Of a DNA stretch of 64,000 nucleotides, positions 33,845-42,877 are shown piece by piece; position 1 is the stretch's first letter, and the number at the start of each line of letters is the position of its first letter. The position numbers and the translations under genes were made by a program. This DNA comes from Arcticibacter sp. Lineage in GTDB: Bacteria; Bacteroidota; Bacteroidia; 2-12-FULL-35-15. The stretch spans positions 124,001 to 188,000 of the forward strand of contig JAJNQB010000001.1 in NCBI GenBank assembly GCA_021155045.1, written 5' to 3'. The notes beneath the pieces are model-generated. The model ran no database searches. It was not told the origin of the DNA and saw only the letters and a program-made list of their open reading frames with translations.

Positions 33845-34903
33845 TTATTTTACTCCCGCAAAATTTAGTATCCAATAGACTATTGCTCCAAGTAAAGCAC
33901 TTACTGGAATAGTTAATATCCATGCCCATAAAAGGTTTATGGTAACGCCCCAGCGTACTGCAGAAATTCGTTTTGTAACACCTACACCAATGATTGAGCC
34001 CGTAATTGTATGTGTTGTACTTACTGGTATCCCTAATTTTTCGGTCATGAATAATGTAAGTGCACCTGCTGTTTCTGCACCAACACCTTCAAAAGGAGTA
34101 ACTTTTGTGATTCTGCTTCCCATTGTTTTTACAATTTTCCACCCACCCATCATAGTTCCAATACCAATAGCACTATAACAAGCCATAGGCACCCAATTTG
34201 GAATATGTTTTATTGCCATTTTCCCTTTGGAGTCAGCTTCTTGAATTACGTTTGCCCAATCAGGAATATCTATTCCTTGTGCATGTAATTGTGCACCAAA
34301 TACTAAAAGTCCTGCTGAGATAATACCCATTACTTTCTGTGCATCGTTTCCTCCGTGTCCGATGCTAAACATTGCAGAAGAAACAAGTTGAAGCCGCCTA
34401 AACCATCTATCGGCTCGGGAGGGGTTGGCTCGCTTACAAATTTGCATGATTATTAATGAAATAATTGCTGCTACTATCATCCCAATAAGAGGAGCTAAAA
34501 AAATAAAGGCAAATGTTTTCCACATTTTTTCTTGATTTACAACTCCAAAACCAGCATAAGCAATAGCAGCTCCAGCAAACCCTCCCATTAATGTGTGGGA
34601 AGAACTAGAAGGAATTCCAAACCACCAAGTAAGTAAATTCCAAGAAATAGCTGCAACTAGTCCAGCACAAATAACAGTAAAGTTAATTGCATCACTATGT
34701 ACAATTTTAGCAACTGTATCTGCTACTTTTAAATCGAATATTGCAAAAGCAACTATATTAAAAAATGCTGCCCACAAAACAGCTTGAAATGGTGTAAGTA
34801 CTTTTGTTGAAACTATAGTAGCTATTGAATTTGCTGCATCATGAAAACCATTAATCAAATCAAAGATTAATGCAAGTATGATAAGGATAACGAGTAAAGT
34901 CAT
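33845..34903 (-). CDS. Inorganic phosphate transporter, PiT family
   Basis: This 352-residue membrane protein has about ten hydrophobic segments. The PiT signature is present twice, as expected: FDLINGFHDAANSIATIVSTK near the N-terminus and GHGGNDAQKVMGIISAGLL in the middle. A third family motif is GIPVSTTHTITGSIIGVG. PiT proteins carry phosphate with protons or metal cations across the inner membrane. It is downstream of a DUF47/PhoU-like gene by 51 bases, the standard pairing for Pit systems. Together with the porin gene at 35723 this forms a phosphate acquisition set. Confidence 0.94.
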   Translation of the reverse strand: MTLLVILIILALIFDLINGFHDAANSIATIVSTKVLTPFQAVLWAAFFNIVAFAIFDLKVADTVAKIVHSDAINFTVICAGLVAAISWNLLTWWFGIPSSSSHTLMGGFAGAAIAYAGFGVVNQEKMWKTFAFIFLAPLIGMIVAAIISLIIMQICKRANPSRADRWFRRLQLVSSAMFSIGHGGNDAQKVMGIISAGLLVFGAQLHAQGIDIPDWANVIQEADSKGKMAIKHIPNWVPMACYSAIGIGTMMGGWKIVKTMGSRITKVTPFEGVGAETAGALTLFMTEKLGIPVSTTHTITGSIIGVGVTKRISAVRWGVTINLLWAWILTIPVSALLGAIVYWILNFAGVK

Positions 34904-34954
34904 TTTAATAATTTTTTATTGAAAAAGAGAAATAATTTCTATTGGTTAAAAATT

Positions 34955-35599
34955 CTAAGCATTTTTAACCAAAATAGAATTAATAACATCTGCTGCATCT
35001 TCTGCTTTATCTGTTGCTGTTTCCAGGGCAGATAATACATCCTTCATTTTTATAATTTCTACAGCATTTTTTTCATCTTCGAACAAGCGTGCTAGTGCAT
35101 TATCAAAAATATCATCAGCATGATTTTCGATACTATTTATTCTAACAGTAGCTTCTTTAATTTTTGTAATATTTTTTAAATTGCGTAGTTCTTTAACTGC
35201 GGTATTTAATTCTTCGGAGCATTTTAAAATTAGCTCAGAAAGTTTTATAATAGCTGGAGTCATCGTTTCTACTTTATACAATTCAATTCTTTTAGTAGAA
35301 CCGTGTACATAATCAACAATATCGTCAATTGAACTTACAAGTGCATGAATGTCTTCTCTATCGAATGGGGTAATAAAGTTGGAACTCAATTCAAAAAAAG
35401 TTTCGTGAGTAATATTATCACCAACATGTTCTAAGCGTTCAATTTCTTTGAATAATTCTCTTCTTCTGTCGGGAGAAGAGGTGTTTACTAATTCAACAAG
35501 CGCCTTTGAAGTTTCTACAAGGTTTGCGGTTGCTCTTTCGAAGAGAGGAAAAAAGTTTTTGTCTTTTGGTGTAAAATATTGAAAAATGTTAAGTGTCAT
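34955..35599 (-). CDS. DUF47 (PhoU-like) protein, Pit accessory
   Basis: This 214-residue all-helical protein starts with FTPKDKNFFPLFERATANLVE, the DUF47 opening. Further motifs are LERLEHVGDNITHETFFEL (with E-xx-xD metal-binding pattern), FDREDIHALVSSIDDIVDY and ATDKAEDAADVINSILVK. DUF47 proteins resemble PhoU and are thought to regulate Pit transporters. The gene precedes pit on the same strand. A -7-like box in reverse (CAAATGTA, 35644-35651) lies about 45 bases ahead of the start and marks the probable promoter of the pair. Confidence 0.92.
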   Translation of the reverse strand: MTLNIFQYFTPKDKNFFPLFERATANLVETSKALVELVNTSSPDRRRELFKEIERLEHVGDNITHETFFELSSNFITPFDREDIHALVSSIDDIVDYVHGSTKRIELYKVETMTPAIIKLSELILKCSEELNTAVKELRNLKNITKIKEATVRINSIENHADDIFDNALARLFEDEKNAVEIIKMKDVLSALETATDKAEDAADVINSILVKNA

Positions 35600-35722
35600 G
35601 ATGTTTTTATATTTTTGTTTCTATTATCCATAAAATTGCTTTACAAATGTAATTTTAGCTAGTTAGTTGGTCGGCTTTTTAGGGGTTATGTTTCCATTAA
35701 TTCAATGTTAAGAAATTGTTAC

Positions 35723-36979
35723 CTAAAAATTTAGTTGAACTTGTAATCTTAACAAGTTTCCTTTTTGCCTGTTATCTTTAAGGATAGCATCTTCAAATCT
35801 TCTGTCTGAAATGGTGTACATTGCTACAAACTCAAAGTTTTTTACTGGTTGCCATTCAAAACCAATTTCCAATTCACTCACAGAATAGCTTCGTGCGTCT
35901 AATTCGTGTTTTTTACCTCCTTCATACATTTGATATTTGACAAAAGGGAAAAGAAATTGATTTTTCATTTTAATCATATAATTAACCATTGCATAGCCCC
36001 CATACAATCCTTTTTGTTCAATTTTATTACTATCTGCGTTGTATTCTGGACCAGTTCCGATATTATACTCTGCTTGAAATCCAAAAGGTTGTGGATATAA
36101 AATAATACTTGCAGCAGCTCTTTGGTCAAGGTATTCTGCTTTTGAATTTATTGTTTTAACATTGTTTGTTTTGCTTGTTATAACGTAATTTCCTGTGTAT
36201 CCCTGAATCCCAGCTTCTAAAATTTGTCCGTTTTTGAACATAAATGGATAAGTTAAACGGGCTACATAATGTTGGCTATTGTTTGCTTCTGGTTTATTTG
36301 CGGTTTGTCCGTTATAAGCACCAAATGCAAAAACACCATAATCACCAGATCCTTTCAAGCCTGTACTAACTAATTCTGAAAATCTTTTTCTAATTTTTTT
36401 TGGTGCCCAATAAAAAAACACTCCTAAATCTCGTTCGTTCGATACTGCGCTATTTAACGGATCGTTTCGATCAAGTGTTAACCTGTTTTGGCTAGATTGC
36501 ATATTTTCAAAACCAAAAGGAACTTTACTTTGTCCAAAACGTAATCGGAATTCTTTTTTCTTGTCCAATGATACATCAAAATAAGCATCTCTAATTTGAC
36601 CAAAATGTAGAGCAGAGGCTGAAGCTGAAGAAGCAAAGTCTGGTTGAATATAAACATAAACTCTTTCATGAACATTTCCGTAAAAGATTAAACGGATTCG
36701 TCTAATAAACAGTCCTCCATTTTTTCCCCAAGATTTGTCACATTGTTCACAGTTTAAATCTGGATTTGTTTCTAAAAAACGGTTATATCTAACTTGAGTG
36801 TATCCTCTTAATGAAATGCTTTCATACCAAGGCTTTTTTTCAGCATCAGCAGGGATGGCTGTTAATGACTTTTCCTTGGTTGATTCTGTTGTTGTGCTCT
36901 TTACCGTGTCAATTCCATTTTGAGCAAATATTGTATTAATTGTTGTTGCAAAAAGCAATGTTAAAAAAAGGTTTCTCAT
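35723..36979 (-). CDS. Outer-membrane porin, phosphate-selective OprO/P type
   Basis: This 418-residue protein has a signal peptide (1-20, TINTIFAQ). The rest is a beta-barrel: LRGYTQVRYNRFLETNP, GLFIRRIRLIFYGNVHERV, FRLRFGQSKVPFGFENMQSS, and a final strand ending in LLRLQVQLNF with terminal Phe. This is the pattern of the phosphate-selective porin O and P family. Its position upstream of DUF47 and pit supports phosphate passage across the outer membrane. A loop with NCEQCDKSWG contains two Cys. A -7-like box in reverse (CAAATGTA, 37026-37033) is the same 8-mer found ahead of the DUF47 gene. Confidence 0.88.
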   Translation of the reverse strand: MRNLFLTLLFATTINTIFAQNGIDTVKSTTTESTKEKSLTAIPADAEKKPWYESISLRGYTQVRYNRFLETNPDLNCEQCDKSWGKNGGLFIRRIRLIFYGNVHERVYVYIQPDFASSASASALHFGQIRDAYFDVSLDKKKEFRLRFGQSKVPFGFENMQSSQNRLTLDRNDPLNSAVSNERDLGVFFYWAPKKIRKRFSELVSTGLKGSGDYGVFAFGAYNGQTANKPEANNSQHYVARLTYPFMFKNGQILEAGIQGYTGNYVITSKTNNVKTINSKAEYLDQRAAASIILYPQPFGFQAEYNIGTGPEYNADSNKIEQKGLYGGYAMVNYMIKMKNQFLFPFVKYQMYEGGKKHELDARSYSVSELEIGFEWQPVKNFEFVAMYTISDRRFEDAILKDNRQKGNLLRLQVQLNF

Positions 36980-37095
36980 TTGTGTTATTTTATTTAGTCT
37001 ATAGTTAACTAATTATTTTATGCGACAAATGTATTTTAACAATTTGTTACTTATGTTATGTAAATGTTAAGCAAGTGTTGTTTAATTTTAAATAA

Positions 37096-37130
37096 AAAAC
37101 AGCCGATGAAAATTTTTCATCGGCTGTTTT
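37096..37130 (-). terminator. Terminator after the carbonic anhydrase gene
   Basis: A perfect 16-base stem, AAAACAGCCGATGAAA with its reverse complement, encloses three bases. It lies between the carbonic anhydrase stop (37163) and the porin start, with T runs on both strands. Confidence 0.9.
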
Positions 37131-37162
37131 ATTATTAAAGTACTATTGTTAAATAATTAAAT

Positions 37163-37798
37163 TTAATTGTCAAATTGATATACAGTAGGCAATTCCTCAT
37201 TACTACTAAACGATATTTTCAAGTCTTTAATAATTCCGTCATGTATATCATATACCCAACCATGAACATGAAGTTTTTCTTTTTTTGCCCAAACATTTTG
37301 AACGATTGATGTTTTGCATAAATCATATACTTGCTCCATAACGTTTATCTCTACAAATCTTCTTCCGCGTTCTGTTTCGTCTTTAATTTTATCAAGTTCC
37401 ACATGATGAATTTTGTAAACATCTTTTATGTGTCTTAGCCAATTATCGATTAGTCCATATTGTTTGTTTCCCATAGCAGCCAAAACACCGCCACAGCCAT
37501 AATGTCCACATACTATAATATGTTTTACTTTTAACACTTCTACAGCATAAGAAAGTACGCTTAGTAAATTCATATCTGTATGTACAACCATGTTTGCAAT
37601 ATTTCTATGTACAAACATTTCTCCTGGTTGTGTTCCTGTAATTTCGTTTGCGGGAACTCGACTATCAGAACATCCTATCCATAAGTACTCCGGTGTTTGT
37701 CCTTTCGATAATTGATTAAAATACTGCGGGTTGTTTTTTAGTTTGTTTGCAACCCATTTTTTATTGTTTTCAAAAAGGATGTTATATGATTTTTCCAT
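37163..37798 (-). CDS. Beta-class carbonic anhydrase
   Basis: This 211-residue protein shows the zinc ligands of beta-carbonic anhydrases in GCSDSRVPANEITG (Cys, Asp-Arg pair) and ICGHYGCGGVLAAMG (His and Cys). The motif FVHRNIANMV is also typical. It interconverts CO2 and bicarbonate in the cytoplasm. The gene lies 24 bases downstream of a SulP transporter on the same strand. This pairing is widespread and suggests bicarbonate uptake or carbon supply for carboxylations. It has its own terminator downstream (37096-37130). Confidence 0.95.
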   Translation of the reverse strand: MEKSYNILFENNKKWVANKLKNNPQYFNQLSKGQTPEYLWIGCSDSRVPANEITGTQPGEMFVHRNIANMVVHTDMNLLSVLSYAVEVLKVKHIIVCGHYGCGGVLAAMGNKQYGLIDNWLRHIKDVYKIHHVELDKIKDETERGRRFVEINVMEQVYDLCKTSIVQNVWAKKEKLHVHGWVYDIHDGIIKDLKISFSSNEELPTVYQFDN

Positions 37799-37822
37799 TG
37801 TTTAATATTTTAAAATGTTTAC

Positions 37823-39394
37823 TTAATGTGCTGATGTTTTCATATAATCAGGAATATTTTTTAATTCTATTGTTATATTTTTTTCTTCAGCTAAATGGTT
37901 TTTGAAATTATAAATAATTTCCAACACATCATAATCTATATTTACAGAGCGTGTTCCATCAATTAATACAGAAGAATCTTCGGGAAGCTCTTCTAGCATA
38001 AGTTGAATGCTTGCTTTATTCAAAAATGTAACCTCCTCTGATAATTCAATACATATTTGTTTTCCTTGTTCAATTTTATCTTTATGCAAAAAATAAGAAG
38101 TTCTGTAATTGCTACGAAGTATATAAAACACTGCTACAACCATTCCTATTCCAATGCCTTTTAATAAATCTGTAAATAGAATTGCAAGTATCGTAACAAC
38201 AAAAGGAACGAATTGTTCCCACCCTAGTTTAAACATCTCTTTATATAAAGAAATTTTAGACAATTTGTATCCAACCAATAATAGTATTGCTGCTAAACTT
38301 GCTAGTGGAATTTTATTTAGTAACCAAGGGATACTAATAGCACATACTAAAAGCAATATACCATGAAATATGACAGATAGTTTTGTTTTTCCTCCTGAAC
38401 TAAGGTTTGCAGAACTGCGAACAATAACTTGAGTTAGTGGTAAACCGCCTATCAATCCTGAAATAATATTTCCTGAACCTTGAGCAATTAATTCTCTGTT
38501 TGTTGGGGTGTTTCTTTTTTCTGGATCAAGTTTGTCGGTAGCCTCTACGCATAAAAGAGATTCTAAACTTGCCACAATAGCTATGGTTGCAGCAGTAATA
38601 TACACTTGAGGGTTGGATAGTGCTGACCAATCAGGAAACGTAAAAAAGCCTAGAAAATCATTTATACTATTCGCAACAGGTAATTTTACTAGGTGTTCAT
38701 TTTCAAGTGTCCATTCGGGTAGTGTAGAATTAAATAAGCTATTGATAATTATACTTAATACAACAATAATTAAAGCTCCTGGAATAAAACGGAATACCGC
38801 AATTTTTTTCATGAAGGCAGTATCAAATAAAGTTAAAATCGCAATAGAAATTATACTGATAAATATTGCACCATTACTATGATATTTAATGGCGTAGTAT
38901 ATTTCAGAAAAAGTGTTGTGTTTATCTTGCTGCCAAAAACTATCATCACCAATAAGGTCTTTATCAAAACCTAAGGCATGTGGTATTTGTTTAAGGATTA
39001 ATGTTAAGCCAATAGCTGCAAGCATTCCTTTGATTACTGATGATGGAAAATAGTAGCCAATAATTCCAGCTTTTATTAATCCTAAAATTATTTGGAGGAT
39101 ACCCGCCAATACTACAGCTAGCAAGAATGTTTCGTAAGAACCTAAGCTTGTGATTGCTGTTAATACAATAACTGTTAATCCTGCAGCCGGGCCGCTAACT
39201 CCAATAGCAGAGCCACTCACCATTCCAACAACAATTCCTCCAACAATTCCTGCAATAATACCTGAAAAAAGGGGTGCTCCTGATGCTAAAGCTATCCCCA
39301 AACACAATGGCAATGCTACTAAAAACACAACTAAACCTGCTGGTAAATCATATTTTAGATATTTAAATGATAAGGATTTATTTTTTGCAGTCAT
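37823..39394 (-). CDS. SulP family anion transporter with STAS domain (likely bicarbonate)
   Basis: This 523-residue protein has about 12-14 hydrophobic segments, with the SulP hallmark YDLPAGLVVFLVALPLCLGI at residues 14-33 and GLIGGLPLTQVIVRSSANLS near 315. The final 80 residues are a STAS domain (CIELSEEVTFLNKASIQLML, then DEDSSVLIDGTRSVNIDYDV-like strand). SulP carriers move sulfate, bicarbonate or other anions. Co-transcription with a carbonic anhydrase favours bicarbonate (BicA-like), though sulfate is not excluded. The ATG at 39394 gives MTAKNKSLSFKYLKYDLPAG. Confidence 0.9.
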   Translation of the reverse strand: MTAKNKSLSFKYLKYDLPAGLVVFLVALPLCLGIALASGAPLFSGIIAGIVGGIVVGMVSGSAIGVSGPAAGLTVIVLTAITSLGSYETFLLAVVLAGILQIILGLIKAGIIGYYFPSSVIKGMLAAIGLTLILKQIPHALGFDKDLIGDDSFWQQDKHNTFSEIYYAIKYHSNGAIFISIISIAILTLFDTAFMKKIAVFRFIPGALIIVVLSIIINSLFNSTLPEWTLENEHLVKLPVANSINDFLGFFTFPDWSALSNPQVYITAATIAIVASLESLLCVEATDKLDPEKRNTPTNRELIAQGSGNIISGLIGGLPLTQVIVRSSANLSSGGKTKLSVIFHGILLLVCAISIPWLLNKIPLASLAAILLLVGYKLSKISLYKEMFKLGWEQFVPFVVTILAILFTDLLKGIGIGMVVAVFYILRSNYRTSYFLHKDKIEQGKQICIELSEEVTFLNKASIQLMLEELPEDSSVLIDGTRSVNIDYDVLEIIYNFKNHLAEEKNITIELKNIPDYMKTSAH

Positions 39395-39472
39395 ACAAAA
39401 GGTTATTTAAAAATACATGAAAAATTTAATAAAATATTACTAAAAGAAAACAAAGATGCTTTGTCGTGCTAC

Positions 39473-39814
39473 TTATGAAAAAAAATCGGGAGGAGAATAT
39501 ATGGGATCAAAACAACCGTTGATTGTTTGTAATATAATCAATGATTGACATTTGTGTTTTACAAGTATTTTGGAGTAGATAAATTCAAATTCGTAAAAAG
39601 TTCCGTCATTAGAAAGAGAAGAAAAATGTTGAGCTTGTACTTTTGATTCTTTTACTTCTTCATTAACATCTTCCTCTATTGAATTATCTTCCACAAACGT
39701 TTTTTCAGCATTTTGCTTTTGTAAAACACAAAAAGAAATAACAGCATCTGCAAGGATTAATGCAAAAAATAATACAAATACTTTTTTCAATGTATGCGTT
39801 ATGCTTTTTTTCAT
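39473..39814 (-). CDS. Hypothetical membrane-anchored or secreted protein
   Basis: This 113-residue protein starts MKKSITHTLKKVFVLFFALI, a positively charged N-terminus with one hydrophobic segment (11-30) that could be a signal peptide or an anchor. An acidic stretch follows (EDNSIEEDVNEEVKESK), then a short domain with two Cys (LVKHKCQSLIILQTINGCFD). I do not recognise it. It is 78 bases upstream of the SulP gene on the same strand and may share its transcript. The amino acid make-up is typical of a real gene, but with so little context I hold it at moderate confidence. Confidence 0.6.
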   Translation of the reverse strand: MKKSITHTLKKVFVLFFALILADAVISFCVLQKQNAEKTFVEDNSIEEDVNEEVKESKVQAQHFSSLSNDGTFYEFEFIYSKILVKHKCQSLIILQTINGCFDPIYSPPDFFS

Positions 39815-39865
39815 TTGGAATGCGAAGGTAATAAATAATACAAATGTTTCTCTGTTAAAAAAATA

Positions 39866-39900
39866 AAAAAAAGCCGTGCAAATTAATTTGCACGGCTTTT
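39866..39900 (-). terminator. Terminator after the 39921 gene
   Basis: AAAAGCCGTGCAAATT and its exact reverse complement form a 32-base palindrome (39869-39900). On the minus strand the T tract is the complement of the A run at 39864-39872. Confidence 0.9.
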
Positions 39901-39920
39901 ACCAACTAATAGTTTATCCT

Positions 39921-40487
39921 TTAATTTTTTATGTCCTTATTATATGCTTCAAAAAGCTCAACAATATTTTCGTACTCGTATTTTTTTTCTTCTACCGCTT
40001 TTACGATTTCTTCATTGTCTGCCATAGCATCCGTTACTTGTTTTTTAAATTTTCCAGACTTTATTTTCACAAATTCACCATTTGTTTTTTCCATATAATA
40101 ATCACTTTTAACACGTATCTCATTCATTTGCAAAACTTCTGTTTGCGATTCATATAAATTTACATTTCCTTTTGAAAGACGTTTTACAAAAACTTGTTCG
40201 CCATCAACGTTTCTAGAAACATAACTAACGCCATCTACACAATACTCTTTAATTTTAGTAGCATTGTATGTTTTCATATCTACATTTTCCTTTTTGCGAT
40301 ATTGAGCTTTTACAAAATTATCGTATTCTCTTTTTGGGTTCTTTTTTATTTCACCTTTTAATGTATCTCCATTTAGCAGGATTACGTACCCTGGGTAATA
40401 TTTTGCTTGAGCAATAGAGTTGGATGAAAGTCCGAAAAACAAAGTTACAACCATTAGGGTTGTCATTAAAAATTGTGTTGATTTCAT
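39921..40487 (-). CDS. Secreted hypothetical protein
   Basis: This 188-residue protein has a signal peptide (1-27, ending NSIAQA). The mature N-terminus reads GYVILLNGDTLKGEIKKNPK, a small beta module that I have seen in other Bacteroidota proteins of unknown function (LxxGDTLxGxI). A helical tail (QVTDAMADNEEIVKAVEEKK) ends the protein. I cannot assign a family or a role. It stands alone with its own terminator and is divergent from the L,D-transpeptidase gene. Confidence 0.75.
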   Translation of the reverse strand: MKSTQFLMTTLMVVTLFFGLSSNSIAQAKYYPGYVILLNGDTLKGEIKKNPKREYDNFVKAQYRKKENVDMKTYNATKIKEYCVDGVSYVSRNVDGEQVFVKRLSKGNVNLYESQTEVLQMNEIRVKSDYYMEKTNGEFVKIKSGKFKKQVTDAMADNEEIVKAVEEKKYEYENIVELFEAYNKDIKN

Positions 40488-40677
40488 ATTAAAATACGGT
40501 ACAATATTATTTAACAGGCGGCAAAATAAAAATATTTCCTTTATTTCTATATGGTCTCTTTAAAACTTGATGCAATTGTTAATAACTTAAAAATGCCTTA
40601 ATTGTCCTTTGCTCAATGTTAATAGGGTTTATCTAAAATAGTTTTCATAATTTTGGGAATATCATACAAATACTCTT

Positions 40678-42339
40678 TTGAAAAAGACTCTTTACTTATT
40701 TCTTGTTTTTTCTTTGTTTTTAGTTGCTTGTAATAAATGCTCAACTGAGAAACCAACTCCTGTTATTCTTTTAGAACCACCAGAAAAAATTAATGAAGAG
40801 GTGGATAAGTTACTTGAAAATAAATTATCTCATATAGATACTTCGGATATTATCGTGATTGATAAGGATAGTTTAATTGCTTCAAAGTTTATTATTGAGG
40901 TATTCAAAAACCATAACTACAAACATTTGTGGACAGATACCGCTAATCTTATTCCTCAAGCAGATTCACTTTTAAGTGCTATAAAAAATGCTGATGAACA
41001 AGGCTTACTTCCTGCCGATTATCATTATTATAAGTTAGATAGTTTAATAAAAACAAAAAAAGATTCTGTAACTAAAAAATACGATGCAGTAAAAGTATAT
41101 GCTATTAATTTATATTTAACGGATGCATTTTTTAAATTTATTGTTCATCTGAATAAAGGTAGACTTAATGTTGATAGCCTAACCGCTGAATGGAATCCCC
41201 AAAAAATAGACACTAACCTTGTTCAGGTTTTTGAAGAATCGTTTGGTGCTAACAAAATAAAAGAAGTAATAAATTCTTTTGAGCCTCAAAACAAACAATA
41301 CCAGTTGTTAAAACAAGCATTAAAAAATTTTAAACTTGAATTTAAAAATTCCAACTGGGATAGTCTTGCCACAAGGGAGTCGGATTCGCTAACATTTAAA
41401 GAACGATTAAAAAACAGGCTGATTGCAAGTCATGATTACTTTGATGAATTTAGTGGTAATGATTCAATTAAATTGATGAAGTCGATAAAAAATTTTCAGT
41501 GCAAACATTTTTTAACGGAAGATGGAAAAGTAGGAAAACTTACCTTTAGAGCTTTGCAAAGAACTAAAGAGGATTATATAAGAGATATAGAATTAAATAT
41601 GGAACGCTGGAGGCTTTACAACCCTCCAAAAGAAAAAAGATATGTGTGGGTAAACATTCCAAAGTTTGAAATGCGAGTGATGGAAGACGATACACTTGTC
41701 ATGAAATCAAGAGTTATAACGGGCGCACCTAAAACACAAACTCCTCTTTTAAAAAGTTCGATTGGCTACTTTATTATTTATCCTTATTGGACCGTTCCTT
41801 TTAGTATTATTGTAAAAGAAACACTTCCCATTTTAAAAAGAGACACTTCTTATTTACGAAGAAAAAACTTTGAAGTACTTGATGCAAACAATCAAGTATT
41901 AGATGCAACAAAAATTAACTGGAAAAAATACAGTAAAAATTATTTTCCTTTTAAAATCCGACAACGTATCGGAAACGAAAATTCACTGGGTATTTTAAAA
42001 TTTAACTTTAATAATAAATATGGAGTTTATATGCACGATACCGATAGCAGAAAGCTTTTTGCTAGAGAGATGCGTGCACTGAGTCATGGTTGTGTGCGTT
42101 TAGAAAAATTTGTTGATTTTGCCCGATTCTTAATTCGTGAAGATACTTTAAAATATCCTTACGATTCCTTGATGGCAGATTTAGCAAAGCCTAAACAAAA
42201 ATATGTGTTTGTGAAAAAACCACCTGCTATTTATATCCATTATTTTACAGCAGAAGTAGATGAAAATAATGCTTTGTATTTTTTTATTGATGTTTATGGA
42301 AGAGATGAAAAAATGCGTAAAGTGCTGTATGAAAAGTAA
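40678..42339 (+). CDS. L,D-transpeptidase lipoprotein (YcbB/LdtD-like)
   Basis: The best start is a TTG at 40678, since it gives a complete lipoprotein signal (MKKTLYLFLVFSLFLVACNK, Cys18) and I see no in-frame ATG closer to it. The product is 553 residues. Residues 60-280 form the scaffold and peptidoglycan-binding-like part (SIKNFQCKHFLTEDGKVGKL). The YkuD catalytic domain follows (about 310-500): VWVNIPKFEMRVMEDDTLVM, VITGAPKTQTP, and the active-site motif LSHGCVRLEKFVDFA with the nucleophilic Cys. It should make 3-3 cross-links or attach proteins to peptidoglycan. A -7 box TAATTTTG lies at 40648-40655. Confidence 0.92.
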   Translation: MKKTLYLFLVFSLFLVACNKCSTEKPTPVILLEPPEKINEEVDKLLENKLSHIDTSDIIVIDKDSLIASKFIIEVFKNHNYKHLWTDTANLIPQADSLLSAIKNADEQGLLPADYHYYKLDSLIKTKKDSVTKKYDAVKVYAINLYLTDAFFKFIVHLNKGRLNVDSLTAEWNPQKIDTNLVQVFEESFGANKIKEVINSFEPQNKQYQLLKQALKNFKLEFKNSNWDSLATRESDSLTFKERLKNRLIASHDYFDEFSGNDSIKLMKSIKNFQCKHFLTEDGKVGKLTFRALQRTKEDYIRDIELNMERWRLYNPPKEKRYVWVNIPKFEMRVMEDDTLVMKSRVITGAPKTQTPLLKSSIGYFIIYPYWTVPFSIIVKETLPILKRDTSYLRRKNFEVLDANNQVLDATKINWKKYSKNYFPFKIRQRIGNENSLGILKFNFNNKYGVYMHDTDSRKLFAREMRALSHGCVRLEKFVDFARFLIREDTLKYPYDSLMADLAKPKQKYVFVKKPPAIYIHYFTAEVDENNALYFFIDVYGRDEKMRKVLYEK

Positions 42340-42462
42340 GAACCATTTAAACTGTTTGTATAGGGTTAAAAAGAATTCATTTTTATTGTAACGATTATTC
42401 ATATAGAAACGTACAACGGCTTACTTTTGACTTTTAGTATTCACCACTTAAATTGTTGCGCC

Positions 42463-42762
42463 ATGGAAAATCTTACTAACACCACCCAGAAACCAGTTAA
42501 AATTGAAAAGGAAAAAATAGCAAATTTAACCTTTCCCGATACTGAAGTTTTAACTACTGCCGATGCTAAAAAAATAAGAACGGCAAGTTTGGATAGAGCC
42601 ATGAAGCTTGGCAATATTGAACACAATAAAATAAAGATTATATTTGAGGATACTGAAGGGGTAAAAACAGTAGAAACTACTGTTTGGGGAGTAACCGACA
42701 AAAGAGTTATTTTGAAACAAGGAGTAACCATTCCTATACACAGAATATATGAAGTGATTTAA
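42463..42762 (+). CDS. Small cytoplasmic protein of unknown function
   Basis: I choose the ATG at 42463 (99 residues, MENLTNTTQKPVKIEK), since the upstream extension begins with a TTG at 42427 and looks unlike protein. The sequence FPDTEVLTTADAKKIRTASL followed by RAMKLGNIEHNKIKIIFEDT and VILKQGVTIPIHRIYEV is compact and well-folded in appearance: a helix, then four strands. I associate this pattern with uncharacterised conserved proteins in Bacteroidota, from memory only. There is no signal peptide. It lies between the L,D-transpeptidase and dsbD genes and has its own terminator. Confidence 0.72.
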   Translation: MENLTNTTQKPVKIEKEKIANLTFPDTEVLTTADAKKIRTASLDRAMKLGNIEHNKIKIIFEDTEGVKTVETTVWGVTDKRVILKQGVTIPIHRIYEVI

Positions 42763-42795
42763 CAACAATTAACATCGATTACTAATAATATTATA

Positions 42796-42826
42796 AAAAC
42801 AACCCTGAATATTCGGGGTTGTTTTT
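42796..42826 (+). terminator. Terminator after the 42463 gene
   Basis: AAACAACCCTGAAT pairs with ATTCGGGGTTGTTT with one T.G wobble, followed by a T run. It begins about 34 bases after the stop. Confidence 0.88.
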
Positions 42827-42877
42827 TATTTTTACATTTGGTTAAAGCATAATGTTATAAATACCCTATAAAACTGT

